Source of the DNA: Verrucomicrobiota bacterium
GTDB lineage: Bacteria; Verrucomicrobiota; Verrucomicrobiia; Opitutales; Opitutaceae
Assembly (NCBI GenBank): GCA_023443455.1
Contig: JAEZUE010000048.1
Coordinates: 1-55,584, forward strand
Length of the DNA: 55,584 bases
Direction of reading: 5' to 3'
The notes below the pieces were generated by a model, which did not search any database, was not told the origin of the DNA, and saw only the letters and a program-made list of their open reading frames with translations. The position numbers and the translations under genes are program-made. The number at the start of each line of letters is the position of its first letter. Position 1 is the first letter of the stretch. Shown here in pieces: positions 32,668 through 41,105 of the stretch.

Positions 32668-33432
32668 TTATTGCCAGTCGCGCAGGCCGTAGCGTTGGAG
32701 CAACTTCACCAGTTCGCCGGACTTGCGGAGTTCACGGATGCCCTCGTCGAGGATCCCCGCGTAGCGCTGGCCGTCGGCATCGGGGGAGAAGGCGACGTAG
32801 ATCGGGTCGATCGTGCCCTTGAAGACGACCTTGAAGTTCGCCCGGTCGAGGTCGTGGCTGCGCAGATACCAGAGCAGGATCGGCTCCGATTCGGCGACGA
32901 CGTCGATCTCGCCGGCCTGCAGTTTGGTCATGAGGTCCTCGAGGGGGTCGTCGCCCTCCGCCACGACGATGTTGCCCTTGTCGGCATGGCCTTCGATGTA
33001 CGAGTCGAGCGCCGGCCAATAGGAGTAGCCCTTGATGATGCCGAGCTTTCCGTTCCGGAAGGAGGCGATGTTGTTGTATGACCACTTGCTGTCGGCACGG
33101 GTGATGAGGCAGACGGCGACCGCGCCGATCGATTCGCGCGGAAGGGTCAGCCCCTCGGCTTCCTCCTTGTTTGCGCCGATGGCACCGGAGTGTTTGCATT
33201 CCTTCACGGCGGCGAGGGCGTCTTCCCACGGAACCACCTCGTAGGCGACGGCGATGCCGCGTGGCTCGAACACGGTTTTGGCCAGTTCGATCACGTAGCC
33301 GGGTTTGGTTTCCGCCGGGTCGCCGTTGTACGGCATCCACTGGTCGGCGCAGAGCCGCACGGTCGACTGCGCCACGACGTTTCCCGACAACAATGAGAGA
33401 ATCCCGATCGCCACTGCCGACAACGTTTTCAT
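32668..33432 (-). CDS. Periplasmic solute-binding protein, family 3 (PBPb)
   Basis: A protein of 254 aa with a signal peptide (MKTLSAVAIGILSLLSGNVVA). The mature part has the type II periplasmic-binding fold: MPYNGDPAETKPGYVIELAK, WEDALAAVKECKHSGAIGANKEEA, LTLPRESIGAVAVC, GEIDVVAESEPI, and a C-terminal GIRELRKSGELVKLLQRYG. These bind amino acids or similar small polar ligands. No ABC permease or histidine kinase is adjacent, so it may be an orphan sensor or transport part. Confidence 0.85.
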   Translation of the reverse strand: MKTLSAVAIGILSLLSGNVVAQSTVRLCADQWMPYNGDPAETKPGYVIELAKTVFEPRGIAVAYEVVPWEDALAAVKECKHSGAIGANKEEAEGLTLPRESIGAVAVCLITRADSKWSYNNIASFRNGKLGIIKGYSYWPALDSYIEGHADKGNIVVAEGDDPLEDLMTKLQAGEIDVVAESEPILLWYLRSHDLDRANFKVVFKGTIDPIYVAFSPDADGQRYAGILDEGIRELRKSGELVKLLQRYGLRDWQ

Positions 33433-33482
33433 CGGCGCGTAGTATCGGCCTTGGGCGGTCGGGATTTAGCGGGAAAATCGTA

Positions 33483-34658
33483 TCACGAAATTCGGTCCAG
33501 CCGGCGGATCAGGCCCGCGAGCAGGATGGTGCCCGCAACGATGGAGATGGTTATCGACTCCAGTCCCGCCCGCCCGGAGAGCCACCCCGCGGCGGCGGGG
33601 AAGACGGCAGCGCCCACGCACGCCGCCCCCGACTGGATACCGATGATGGTCGCGACCGCCCCGGGGGCGAATCGGCGGGGCACCTCATGCATCAGTCCTG
33701 GATAGATCGGGGCGAAGCCGAGGCCCATGAGCGAGAGCGCCAGCGCGGCGGCCGGGGCCGAATTCGCGATGGTGAACAGTCCGACGCCGACCAGCGCGAC
33801 GCAGGCCCCGATGGTGACCAACCGACGGTTGCCCCAGCGGTCGACGACGATGCCGTTGGCGATGCGGCCGCAAGTTATCGCGACGTAGAGTGCGGCTACG
33901 CACAGGCCGGCGGCGTGCTGCGGGATGCCGCGGCTGACGACGAGGATGGAGTTGGCCCACAGCCCGGCGGTCATCTCGGCGGCGACATAGACGAGGAAGA
34001 CCAGCGCCGAGAGCCGGCCGGCTTCGGAGTTGGCGGCGTGGGTGCCGTTCCTCCTGTCTCCGGATTTTGAATCGGATGCGGCGGCCGTCGCGCGATCCGG
34101 TGCCGTTTTCCACAGGCCCAAGGTCGCCGTGAAAAGCAGCGTGAGCCCGAGCTGGATCGATCCGATCAGCAGGTAGCCGCCGCGCCAACCGTGGGCGGTG
34201 CCGAGCGCGTGGGTCATGATGAGCGGACCGGACGAGGCGCCGATGCCCCAACAGGCGTGGAGCCAGTTCATATGCCGTCCGCTGTAGTGGCGGGCGACGA
34301 AGCCGTTGAGCGCGGCGTCGACCGCACCGGCGCCGAGGCCGAGCGGCAGCGCCGCGGCCACGAGCACCGCGAATGACGGGGTTCGGGAGGTCACGAGGAG
34401 CGCTCCGCCGGTGAGCAGGCAGCTCACCATCACCACTCGACCGGTCCCGAAACGGGCGAGGATGCGCCCGCTGGAGAAACTGGCCGTGGCGGAGAGCAGG
34501 GTGGCCACGACCATGATGATGCCGGCCGCCTCGAGCGGTTGGTGCAGATCGCCCGCCATCCGCGGCCATGCCACGCCGAGGGTGCCGTCGGGCAGGCCGA
34601 GACTGATGAACCCCAAGTAGATCAGCGGCAGCAGGAACTGGGAGGTTCGACGGGGCAC
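33483..34658 (-). CDS. Major facilitator superfamily transporter
   Basis: A protein of 391 aa with 12 hydrophobic segments. MFS marks are present: GLPDGTLGVAWPRMAGDL near residue 20, GRILARFGTGR in the loop after helix 2, and GLGFAPIYPGLMHEVPRRFAP in the second half. It resembles the FucP/fosmidomycin-like groups and may export or import sugars or drugs; the substrate is not clear. It sits 50 bp upstream of the solute-binding protein gene in the same direction, so they could be co-transcribed. Confidence 0.88.
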   Translation of the reverse strand: MPRRTSQFLLPLIYLGFISLGLPDGTLGVAWPRMAGDLHQPLEAAGIIMVVATLLSATASFSSGRILARFGTGRVVMVSCLLTGGALLVTSRTPSFAVLVAAALPLGLGAGAVDAALNGFVARHYSGRHMNWLHACWGIGASSGPLIMTHALGTAHGWRGGYLLIGSIQLGLTLLFTATLGLWKTAPDRATAAASDSKSGDRRNGTHAANSEAGRLSALVFLVYVAAEMTAGLWANSILVVSRGIPQHAAGLCVAALYVAITCGRIANGIVVDRWGNRRLVTIGACVALVGVGLFTIANSAPAAALALSLMGLGFAPIYPGLMHEVPRRFAPGAVATIIGIQSGAACVGAAVFPAAAGWLSGRAGLESITISIVAGTILLAGLIRRLDRIS

Positions 34659-34858
34659 GGTTGCAGGGCTGCGTATGGAGACGCTTCTCGCGGTTTAGCG
34701 GCCGACACCAAGGCCGCCGACCGAACGCCGAGGAACGAAACGCTGGCGCGTTCCGCTCACTGATTGGGGCGTGCTCTTCGCCGGCATGTCTCTGTTCTGC
34801 GATGGACGATGGCTCGGGCCGAAGGGCTGCGCGATCCAGCTCCGCGACCTCGTGCACG
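34659..34858. other. Intergenic, no gene seen
   Basis: A 200-bp spacer between the MFS and rph genes, both on the minus strand. There is a weak inverted repeat GGAACG.../CGTTCC (34731-34760). It probably holds the MFS promoter. Confidence 0.3.
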
Positions 34859-35638
34859 TCAGCGCCGGAGCGTCGCCAGCCCGGCGAGGCCGTCGGCGAG
34901 GAGTCGTTTGGCGAGGAACTCCGTCTGTTTGGCGGAGAGCTCCTTCAGGCCGCTCTGCGCGAGTGCGATGAGCGAGGTCAACTGGTCCTGCGTGAAGGTC
35001 GCCTCTTCGCCCGTGCCTTGAACTTCGACGAAGTTGCCGCGGCCGGTCATGACGACGTTGAAGTCGACCTCGGCGTCCTTGTCCTCGACGTAGTTGAGAT
35101 CGAGGACCTCGCGATTGTCGAAGATGCCAACGCTCACCGCGGCGACCGAGTCGGTGAAGGGGTTCTCGGCGAGCTTCTTGGCGGTGACGAGTTTTTCGAC
35201 GGCCATCCGGGCGGCGAGGTAGGCGCCGGTGATCGAGGCGGTACGGGTGCCGCCGTCGGCCTGGAGGACGTCGCAGTCGACCCAGAGGGTCTTGTCGGGG
35301 AGTTTTTTGAGATCGATGACCGCGCGCAGCGAACGACCGATCAGGCGCTGGATCTCGATCGTGCGGCCGTCGACCTTGCCCCGGGTGCTGTCGCGCTGCT
35401 TCCGGTCGAGGGTGCTGTAGGGCAGCATCGAGTATTCGGCCGAGAGCCAGCCGCCGGGTACGCCCTGCTGGCGCATCCAAGTGGGAACCTTCGGCTCGAT
35501 CATCGCGGCGCAGATCACGCGGGTGTTGCCGAAGGAGACGAGCACGGAGCCGTCGGCGTGGGGGGCGAAGTCGGCCTGGAAGGAGATCGGGCGGAGCTGG
35601 TTGGTCTTGCGGCCATCGGGGCGGGCGAAATCGGTCAT
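34859..35638 (-). CDS. rph: Ribonuclease PH
   Basis: A protein of 259 aa; start ATG at 35638 (MTDFARPDGRKTNQLRPI), since the longer frame to 35950 is only the overlapping repeat. Family marks are GSVLVSFGNTRVICAAM, the conserved PGGWLSAEYSMLP, EIQRLIGRSLRAVID, CDVLQADGGTRTASITGA, and a C-terminal helix. It trims tRNA 3' ends with phosphate, releasing nucleotide diphosphates. A housekeeping gene. Confidence 0.95.
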   Translation of the reverse strand: MTDFARPDGRKTNQLRPISFQADFAPHADGSVLVSFGNTRVICAAMIEPKVPTWMRQQGVPGGWLSAEYSMLPYSTLDRKQRDSTRGKVDGRTIEIQRLIGRSLRAVIDLKKLPDKTLWVDCDVLQADGGTRTASITGAYLAARMAVEKLVTAKKLAENPFTDSVAAVSVGIFDNREVLDLNYVEDKDAEVDFNVVMTGRGNFVEVQGTGEEATFTQDQLTSLIALAQSGLKELSAKQTEFLAKRLLADGLAGLATLRR

Positions 35639-36026
35639 GGCCCGACTCAACGGTCGGGACTCGGCCACAGCAAGCGCAGAGGCGGCACGCCGACGTGGAT
35701 GTGTGGCGCGGTGGGGTGTCCGGGATTGCGGCGCCGGCGCGCGACCGGCGGACCGGCAAGGGTGCCGCGGGGGCGGAGCCGGGGGGAAGTGGCGTGCCTC
35801 GCGCCCCCGGTTGGTGCCGACTCGATCACCCAAAAGTTGGAGACGCTTCGAGCCGGGCGCACGCATCGGGCGGCGACCTAAGCGACGATGCAGTCGAGAG
35901 GCGAGCGCCGAGGGACGAGCGCCAAACCATCGGTGGCGAGCTTCCAGCACGAGTGCTTCGCTTGATCTCCTCTGTCATCGGCGTCCCTCGACGCTCGTCA
36001 CTCGTCACTCGACCGAATGCTTACGG
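35639..36026. other. Intergenic with a repeat element
   Basis: This spacer between rph and the Hpt gene has no supported gene. Its right part (35890-36026) is the MITE-like repeat described separately. The left part (35640-35877) is GC-rich and unremarkable. Confidence 0.5.
35890..36026. repeat. MITE-like dispersed repeat, copy B
   Basis: This 137-bp block matches copy A (17799-17913) in reverse complement, with the same core and end sequences (GGTTTGGCGCTCGTCCCTCG). It is flanked by the 12-bp direct repeat CTAAGCGACGAT at 35878-35889 and 36027-36038, as expected for a target-site duplication. The right copy of that repeat is the end of the Hpt gene. Confidence 0.8.
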
Positions 36027-36416
36027 CTAAGCGACGATCTTGGCGAGTTCGCCCCGGGTGTGGTCGAACTCCTGCTTCATTTCCTCGATCAGGGCTTGTG
36101 CCTCCTCGGGGATCTCCGCCCGATGCTCGAGTTGGCGACCGAGTTCGGCGAGGCGCACGATGCCCATGTTGCCGCAGCCGCCCTTGAGGGCGTGGGCGGC
36201 GGCTTTCAGGGCCGGATGGTCGGCCGCGGCCATGGCCCGCTCGGCGTTGGCCAGATGCTTCGCCGCCTCGGTTTCCCAGCTGCCGAACATGTCGCGGAGC
36301 ATGTCCTGCCCGGCGTCGAGGCAGAGTTCGCGCAACATCTCCATGCGCTCGGCATCCAGCGTGGGCAGGTCGGTGGCGTGCTTGGGCGGAGTAGTGGAGT
36401 CGGGCGTTGTGCTCAT
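36027..36416 (-). CDS. Hpt (histidine phosphotransfer) domain protein
   Basis: A protein of 129 aa with start ATG at 36416. The Hpt signature is AAAHALKGGCGNMGIV with phospho-accepting His75, set in a four-helix bundle. The N-terminus (about 1-20) is flexible. It would relay phosphoryl groups between a hybrid kinase and a response regulator such as the one at 17395, though nothing links them except the shared repeat family. It is divergent from the respiratory operon. Confidence 0.9.
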   Translation of the reverse strand: MSTTPDSTTPPKHATDLPTLDAERMEMLRELCLDAGQDMLRDMFGSWETEAAKHLANAERAMAAADHPALKAAAHALKGGCGNMGIVRLAELGRQLEHRAEIPEEAQALIEEMKQEFDHTRGELAKIVA

Positions 36417-36920
36417 GGTCGTACCAGCGTTCCTATCGGCCGGCTCCGAATCCGGTTGATCAGGAAATGGGCGCGGGCACAGGGGGGCGCTGCGGAGCGG
36501 GCAAGTTTTGCGCATCATAAGTTGGCTGCATTCTGCATCACGATTGGCGCAACGAACCTGCAACTTCGATTCGCTTCCTGCTATTTCGTTTACATGATTC
36601 GGGCCCGCTTCGATTAGTGGCCCCGCCTTCCCAACCGTAACCCGCCCGCACCTCCCCGTGAGCGCTCCGGATTCGCGTAAGTCCTTCCTGTCGAAACTTG
36701 TTTTCTCTGCCATCGCGGCGTTTGCGCTGCCGCCGGCGCTGGTCCGTCGTGGCACTGTTGCTACTCCCGCCGGTCGCACCGAGCCGGGGCTTGCACCTCG
36801 TCCGTTGCAGCCGGAGTTGCGTGCCGTCGCGCGCCGTTCGGTCGAGGCCTGAACTCGGCCGCGTTGCTTCCTCCTCTTTAACGCCCCGCCTCTCCGCTCC
36901 ACTCCTGCTCTCCCCGGCTC
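36417..36920 (+). promoter_or_regulatory. Leader region of the respiratory operon
   Basis: A 504-bp gap before actA that must hold the promoter of a large operon and of the divergent Hpt gene. 36505-36615 is AT-richer than the surroundings. I could not fix a promoter. A short GTG-started frame lies inside (36658-36852). Confidence 0.4.
36658..36852 (+). CDS. Possible small leader protein before actA
   Basis: A GTG-started frame of 64 aa (MSAPDSRKSFLSKLVFSAIA first) with a hydrophobic stretch at about 12-28, then Pro/Arg-rich text. It precedes actA by 68 bp. It could be a tiny secreted or membrane peptide or merely an open frame in GC-rich DNA; there is no family match and no clear ribosome site. 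Confidence 0.2.
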   Translation: MSAPDSRKSFLSKLVFSAIAAFALPPALVRRGTVATPAGRTEPGLAPRPLQPELRAVARRSVEA

Positions 36921-37583
36921 ATGTCGAAGGTATTTCCCAAGTCGGCCAACCGCCTGCCGCTGCAGATCATTTTCTTTTTGATCGTGCTCGGGGGGCTGGT
37001 GACGGCCGGCGCCACCTACTACTTCACGCCGAAGTACACCCGTGTCGGTTTCGCCCCGGTCCAGCCGGTGGCGTTCGATCATGCACTGCACACCGGCCAG
37101 CTCGGTCTCGACTGCCGCTATTGCCATGTCGGCGTCGACCAGGGTCCGCATTCGACCGTGCCGTCGGCGCAGACGTGCATGAACTGCCACAGCATCATCA
37201 AGAAGGACAGCCCGTTGCTGGCGCCGGTGCGGGCGAGCTTCGAGTCGGGTGATCCGGTGCCGTGGGTGAAGATCCACCAGGCGCCCGATTTCGTGTATTT
37301 CAACCACGCGGTCCACGTGTCGCGCGGCGTCTCTTGTGTCGAGTGCCACGGCAACATCACGCAGCCGGAGATCGGCACGAAGATGGCGCAGAACCAGCCG
37401 TTGAGCATGTCGTTCTGCCTCGATTGCCACCGCGATCCGGCGAGCCGCATCCGCCCCGAGAAGGATGTCTTCAACCTCAACAGCCAGCGCCTCGCCGATC
37501 AGGGCAAGGGCGCCGAGGCCGCCCAGCTGATCGAGCACATGAAAGTGAATCCGCCGCAGAGCTGCAGCGGCTGCCACCGATGA
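36921..37583 (+). CDS. actA: Alternative complex III subunit A, pentahaem cytochrome c
   Basis: A protein of 220 aa with one N-terminal membrane helix (about 14-33, uncleaved signal anchor). Five CxxCH haem sites are seen at 65-69, 86-90, 139-143, 166-170 and 215-219 (CRYCH, CMNCH, CVECH, CLDCH, CSGCH). This is the ActA subunit of alternative complex III, facing the periplasm. Its stop overlaps the actB start as ATGA (37580-37583). First gene of the operon. Confidence 0.95.
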   Translation: MSKVFPKSANRLPLQIIFFLIVLGGLVTAGATYYFTPKYTRVGFAPVQPVAFDHALHTGQLGLDCRYCHVGVDQGPHSTVPSAQTCMNCHSIIKKDSPLLAPVRASFESGDPVPWVKIHQAPDFVYFNHAVHVSRGVSCVECHGNITQPEIGTKMAQNQPLSMSFCLDCHRDPASRIRPEKDVFNLNSQRLADQGKGAEAAQLIEHMKVNPPQSCSGCHR

Positions 37584-40500
37584 AACGCAAGTTCGCACAT
37601 CCCGCCCCTTCCGCCCGCGCTCTCAACGGTCCGCGCTACTGGCGCAGCCTCGACGAGCTGGCCGACACGCCCGGATTCCGCGCGCAGCTCGAACGCGAAT
37701 TTCCGCAGGGCGCCGCCGAGCTCGACGGCGTCGACCGTCGCCATTTCGTGAAGATCATGGCGGCGTCCTTCGCCTTGGGCGGACTCGGTCTTTCCGGCTG
37801 CCGTCGCCCGGAAGTGAACATCCTGCCGTACGGCAAATCGGTCGAAGGCATCGTGCCCGGCCTGGCCAAGTACTACGCCACGGCGATGCCGGCGCGGGGG
37901 GGGGCGATCCCGCTGTTGGCCGAGACCCATCAGGGCCGTCCGACCAAGCTCGAGGGCAACCCGAGCTACGCCCCCTTCGGCGGCGCCTCGAACCTCGCCG
38001 CCCAGGCCGCGGTGCTCGATCTCTACGATCCGGACCGCGCGATGTTTTCAACCCAGGCGGGCCACGAGGTCGGTGCCGCCCAGGTCAACGACCGGTTGGC
38101 CCAGATTCGTGACACGTATTCGTCGATCAAGGGCGCCGGGCTGGCCTTCCTCGCCGAGCCGTCGACCTCGCCCACGCGCGCCGCGCTGGTGGCGAACCTG
38201 AAGGCGAAGTTTCCGAAGGCGATCTGGGCGGAGTACGATCCGATCGACGCCCAGACCGCGATCCACACGGCGGAGACGCTCCTGGGCCGCGGCGCCAAAC
38301 CGCTCTACCGGCTCGGCGCCGCGAAACGTGTGCTCAGCCTCGACTGCGATCTCCTTCAGGCTGAGCCGGGAGCGATCGGCTATGCCCGCGACTGGGCCAA
38401 GGGCCGGCGCGCGGTGGCGAAAGGCGAGGAGATGGGGCGCCTCTATGTCGCCGAGAGCCAATTTTCCATCACCGGCAGCAATGCCGATCATCGGATTCGC
38501 GTGGCCTCGTCGCACATGGCCGCGTTTGCCGCGGCGGTGGCGAAGCGGGTCTTTGCGCGCACCGGACGCTTCACCGAGCAACTCGCTGCGCTCGAGGGGC
38601 TCGCCTCGGGTTTGAAGGCCGACACCCGTTGGCTGGATGCGTGTGTAACCGATCTTTGTGAACACCGTGGCGAGGCTCTGGTCTGCGCCGGTTTCCAGCA
38701 GGGGCCCGCCGTGCAGGCGTTGGCGCTGGCGATCAACGAGGCGCTCGGCGCCTTCGGCCACACGGTCGATCTGCTTCAGGTCGAATCTCCGGCGGCCGAT
38801 TCGATCCACCATCTCGCCGTGGCCATCCAGAACGGCCAGGTGCGAACGCTGGTGGTCGTGGGCGGCAACCCCGTCTACAACGCCCCGGCCGAGATCGACT
38901 GGCCGGCGCTGCAGCAACTCGTCCCCGAGGTCGTTCGGCATGGGCTCCATGTCGACGAGACCTCGCTGCTCGCCGCCGAGCGCGAGGGTTGGCATGTGCA
39001 CGGCACGCATTTCCTCGAGTCCTGGGGCGACGCGCGCACCGCGGACGGCACCCTCGTGCCGGTGCAGCCGATGATCCTGCCGCTCTTCAACGGCGTATCT
39101 GAAATCGAGTTGCTGGCGCGATTGACCGGCGATGGCGTGACCGAAGGCTATAGCCTGGTGCGTCGCACGGTCGGCGCGTTGGTGGGCGACGATGAGAAGC
39201 TTTTCCGCCAGTGGTTGCACGACGGCGTGCTGCCCGGCTCGGCCCACCCGACGTTGTCCGCCGCGGTGGCTTCCGGTGCGCTCGCCGAGATGTTGCGCGC
39301 GACCAACCACGTCGCGCTTTCCGCCGGCAATCTAGAGGTGCGGTTCATCCCCGACCTGAAGGTGGGCGACGGCAGCGCGGCCAACAACGGCTGGTTGCAG
39401 GAGTGCCCGGATCCGATCACCCGCATCGCGTGGGACAACCCGGTGCAAATCTCGCCCCGCCTGGCGGCCGAACTTGGCCTGGTCGACCCTCACCGTTTGG
39501 ACAAGGACCTGCCGCCGGCCGGCGCGCTCGACCCGGCGCGTCACGACATCAACGAGTTCGTCATCGGCAAACAGCACGCGAAGGTCGCCAAGATCACTCT
39601 CGACGGGCGCTCGATCGAGGCGCCGCTGCATGTCCAGCCGGGCTTGGCCGACTACACCATCGTCCTGCCGCTCGGTTACGGGCGCGCCGTCGAGCAGCAG
39701 CGCATCAGCCACGGTGTCGGTTATTCGGCGTATGTGTTGCGCTCCTCGGCGCGGGTGGCCTTTGCCACCGGGGCGACGATCGAGATTCTCGAGGGCAGGG
39801 TGCACCAGTTGCCCAACACCCAGGAACATTGGGCGATCGAGGGGCGCGACATAGTTCGCGAGGCCAACGTGGGTGAGCATGCGGCGAATCCCGCCTGGGC
39901 CGCCGGCATCGGCATGGAGTCGCATTCGCCGGCGATCTACGGGTCGGACAAGGACAAGTCGATCGCCGAGAAGGCCGAGGAGACTCCGCGGGGCAACTCG
40001 CTCTACGAGTCGCCCAACTTCGACGGTATCCACCAATGGGGCATGTCGATCGATCTCAACACCTGCATCGGCTGCAACGCCTGCGTCGTCGCCTGCCAGG
40101 CCGAGAACAACATCCCGATCGTCGGCCGCGACCAGGTGTTGCGCGGCCGCGAGATGCACTGGATCCGCCTCGACCGCTACTACTCGTCGGGCTCGACCAG
40201 CAATGCCGCCATCCCGGAGGATCCGCAGGTTTCGCTCCAGCCGATGACTTGCCAGCACTGCGAGCTCGCCCCGTGCGAGAGCGTCTGCCCCGTCAATGCG
40301 ACGGTGCACGACGAGGAGGGGCTCAACGTCATGGCCTACAACCGCTGCATCGGCACGCGGTATTGCGCCAACAACTGCCCGTACAAGGTCCGCCGTTTCA
40401 ACTTCTTCGATTATCAGCAACGTCAGCTCGACTCCCTGTACATGGGCCCGCTCGGTCCGCAGGGGAAGCCGGAGCTGTTGAAGATGGCGATGAACCCCGA

Positions 40501-40948
40501 CGTCACGGTGCGCATGCGCGGTGTCATGGAAAAATGCACCTACTGCGTGCAGCGCATCCAGCGGGCGAAGATCGAGCAGAAGGTGAAGGCCGGCATGACC
40601 GACCGCATCGAGGTGCCGGATCGCACGATCCGGACCGCCTGCGAGCAGGTCTGCCCGACCGAAGCCATCGTCTTCGGCAACATCCGCGACGAGCACAGCG
40701 CCGTCTCCGCCGCGAAGCGCGACCCGCGCACGTACGCGGTTCTCGGCTACCTCAACGTCCGCCCCCGCACTTCCTATATCGCGAAGGTCCGCAACCCGAA
40801 CCCGCACATGCCCGACTATCAGGACATGCCGCTCTCCCGGCTCGAATACAATCAGAAGAACCACTCCGCCGGCCACGGCGAAGGGGCCGATGTCTCCCAC
40901 GGTAACGAGCACGCTGCGCCGGCGCACAAGAACGGAGGGCACGAGTGA
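37580..40948 (+). CDS. actB: Alternative complex III subunit B, molybdopterin-like and iron-sulfur protein
   Basis: A protein of 1122 aa from the ATG at 37580. A twin-arginine-type signal RRHFVKIMAASFALGG (about 53-68) and a lipobox-like LSGC (71-74) are present. The body is like molybdopterin oxidoreductases but, as in other ActB proteins, lacks clear cofactor-binding residues. The C-terminal part binds Fe-S clusters through four Cys groups beginning at C829 (CIGCNACVVACQ), C891 (CQHCELAPCESVCP), C923 (CIGTRYCANNCP) and C986 (CTYC...). The His-rich tail ends the protein. It passes electrons within alternative complex III. Confidence 0.95.
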   Translation: MKRKFAHPAPSARALNGPRYWRSLDELADTPGFRAQLEREFPQGAAELDGVDRRHFVKIMAASFALGGLGLSGCRRPEVNILPYGKSVEGIVPGLAKYYATAMPARGGAIPLLAETHQGRPTKLEGNPSYAPFGGASNLAAQAAVLDLYDPDRAMFSTQAGHEVGAAQVNDRLAQIRDTYSSIKGAGLAFLAEPSTSPTRAALVANLKAKFPKAIWAEYDPIDAQTAIHTAETLLGRGAKPLYRLGAAKRVLSLDCDLLQAEPGAIGYARDWAKGRRAVAKGEEMGRLYVAESQFSITGSNADHRIRVASSHMAAFAAAVAKRVFARTGRFTEQLAALEGLASGLKADTRWLDACVTDLCEHRGEALVCAGFQQGPAVQALALAINEALGAFGHTVDLLQVESPAADSIHHLAVAIQNGQVRTLVVVGGNPVYNAPAEIDWPALQQLVPEVVRHGLHVDETSLLAAEREGWHVHGTHFLESWGDARTADGTLVPVQPMILPLFNGVSEIELLARLTGDGVTEGYSLVRRTVGALVGDDEKLFRQWLHDGVLPGSAHPTLSAAVASGALAEMLRATNHVALSAGNLEVRFIPDLKVGDGSAANNGWLQECPDPITRIAWDNPVQISPRLAAELGLVDPHRLDKDLPPAGALDPARHDINEFVIGKQHAKVAKITLDGRSIEAPLHVQPGLADYTIVLPLGYGRAVEQQRISHGVGYSAYVLRSSARVAFATGATIEILEGRVHQLPNTQEHWAIEGRDIVREANVGEHAANPAWAAGIGMESHSPAIYGSDKDKSIAEKAEETPRGNSLYESPNFDGIHQWGMSIDLNTCIGCNACVVACQAENNIPIVGRDQVLRGREMHWIRLDRYYSSGSTSNAAIPEDPQVSLQPMTCQHCELAPCESVCPVNATVHDEEGLNVMAYNRCIGTRYCANNCPYKVRRFNFFDYQQRQLDSLYMGPLGPQGKPELLKMAMNPDVTVRMRGVMEKCTYCVQRIQRAKIEQKVKAGMTDRIEVPDRTIRTACEQVCPTEAIVFGNIRDEHSAVSAAKRDPRTYAVLGYLNVRPRTSYIAKVRNPNPHMPDYQDMPLSRLEYNQKNHSAGHGEGADVSHGNEHAAPAHKNGGHE

Positions 40949-40974
40949 TGAGCCCTGTGTGCCATCTTCGAAGT

Positions 40975-41066
40975 GTAGGGGCGTCGCTTGCGACGCCCTT
41001 GATCGCCCGCAGATGCAGTGCTGTGTACGCAATCTCGAATGAGGGCGTCGCAAGCGACGCCCCTAC
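40975..41066. repeat. REPIN-like palindrome pair between actB and actC
   Basis: Two 25-bp arms, 40975-40999 and 41042-41066, are perfect reverse complements with a 42-bp spacer. Each arm contains the self-complementary core GGGCGTCGCTTGCGACGCCC. A related single copy lies at 55274-55297. The elements sit in the 157-bp gap between actB and actC. Confidence 0.85.
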
Positions 41067-41105
41067 CGGGGACGCATGCGTTGGCAGCACCGGAGGACTC
41101 ACCCG

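Noticed and set aside
34859..35950. Long N-terminal extension of RNase PH
   Set aside because: The extra residues come from the MITE-like repeat; the family start MTDFARPDGR is at 35638.
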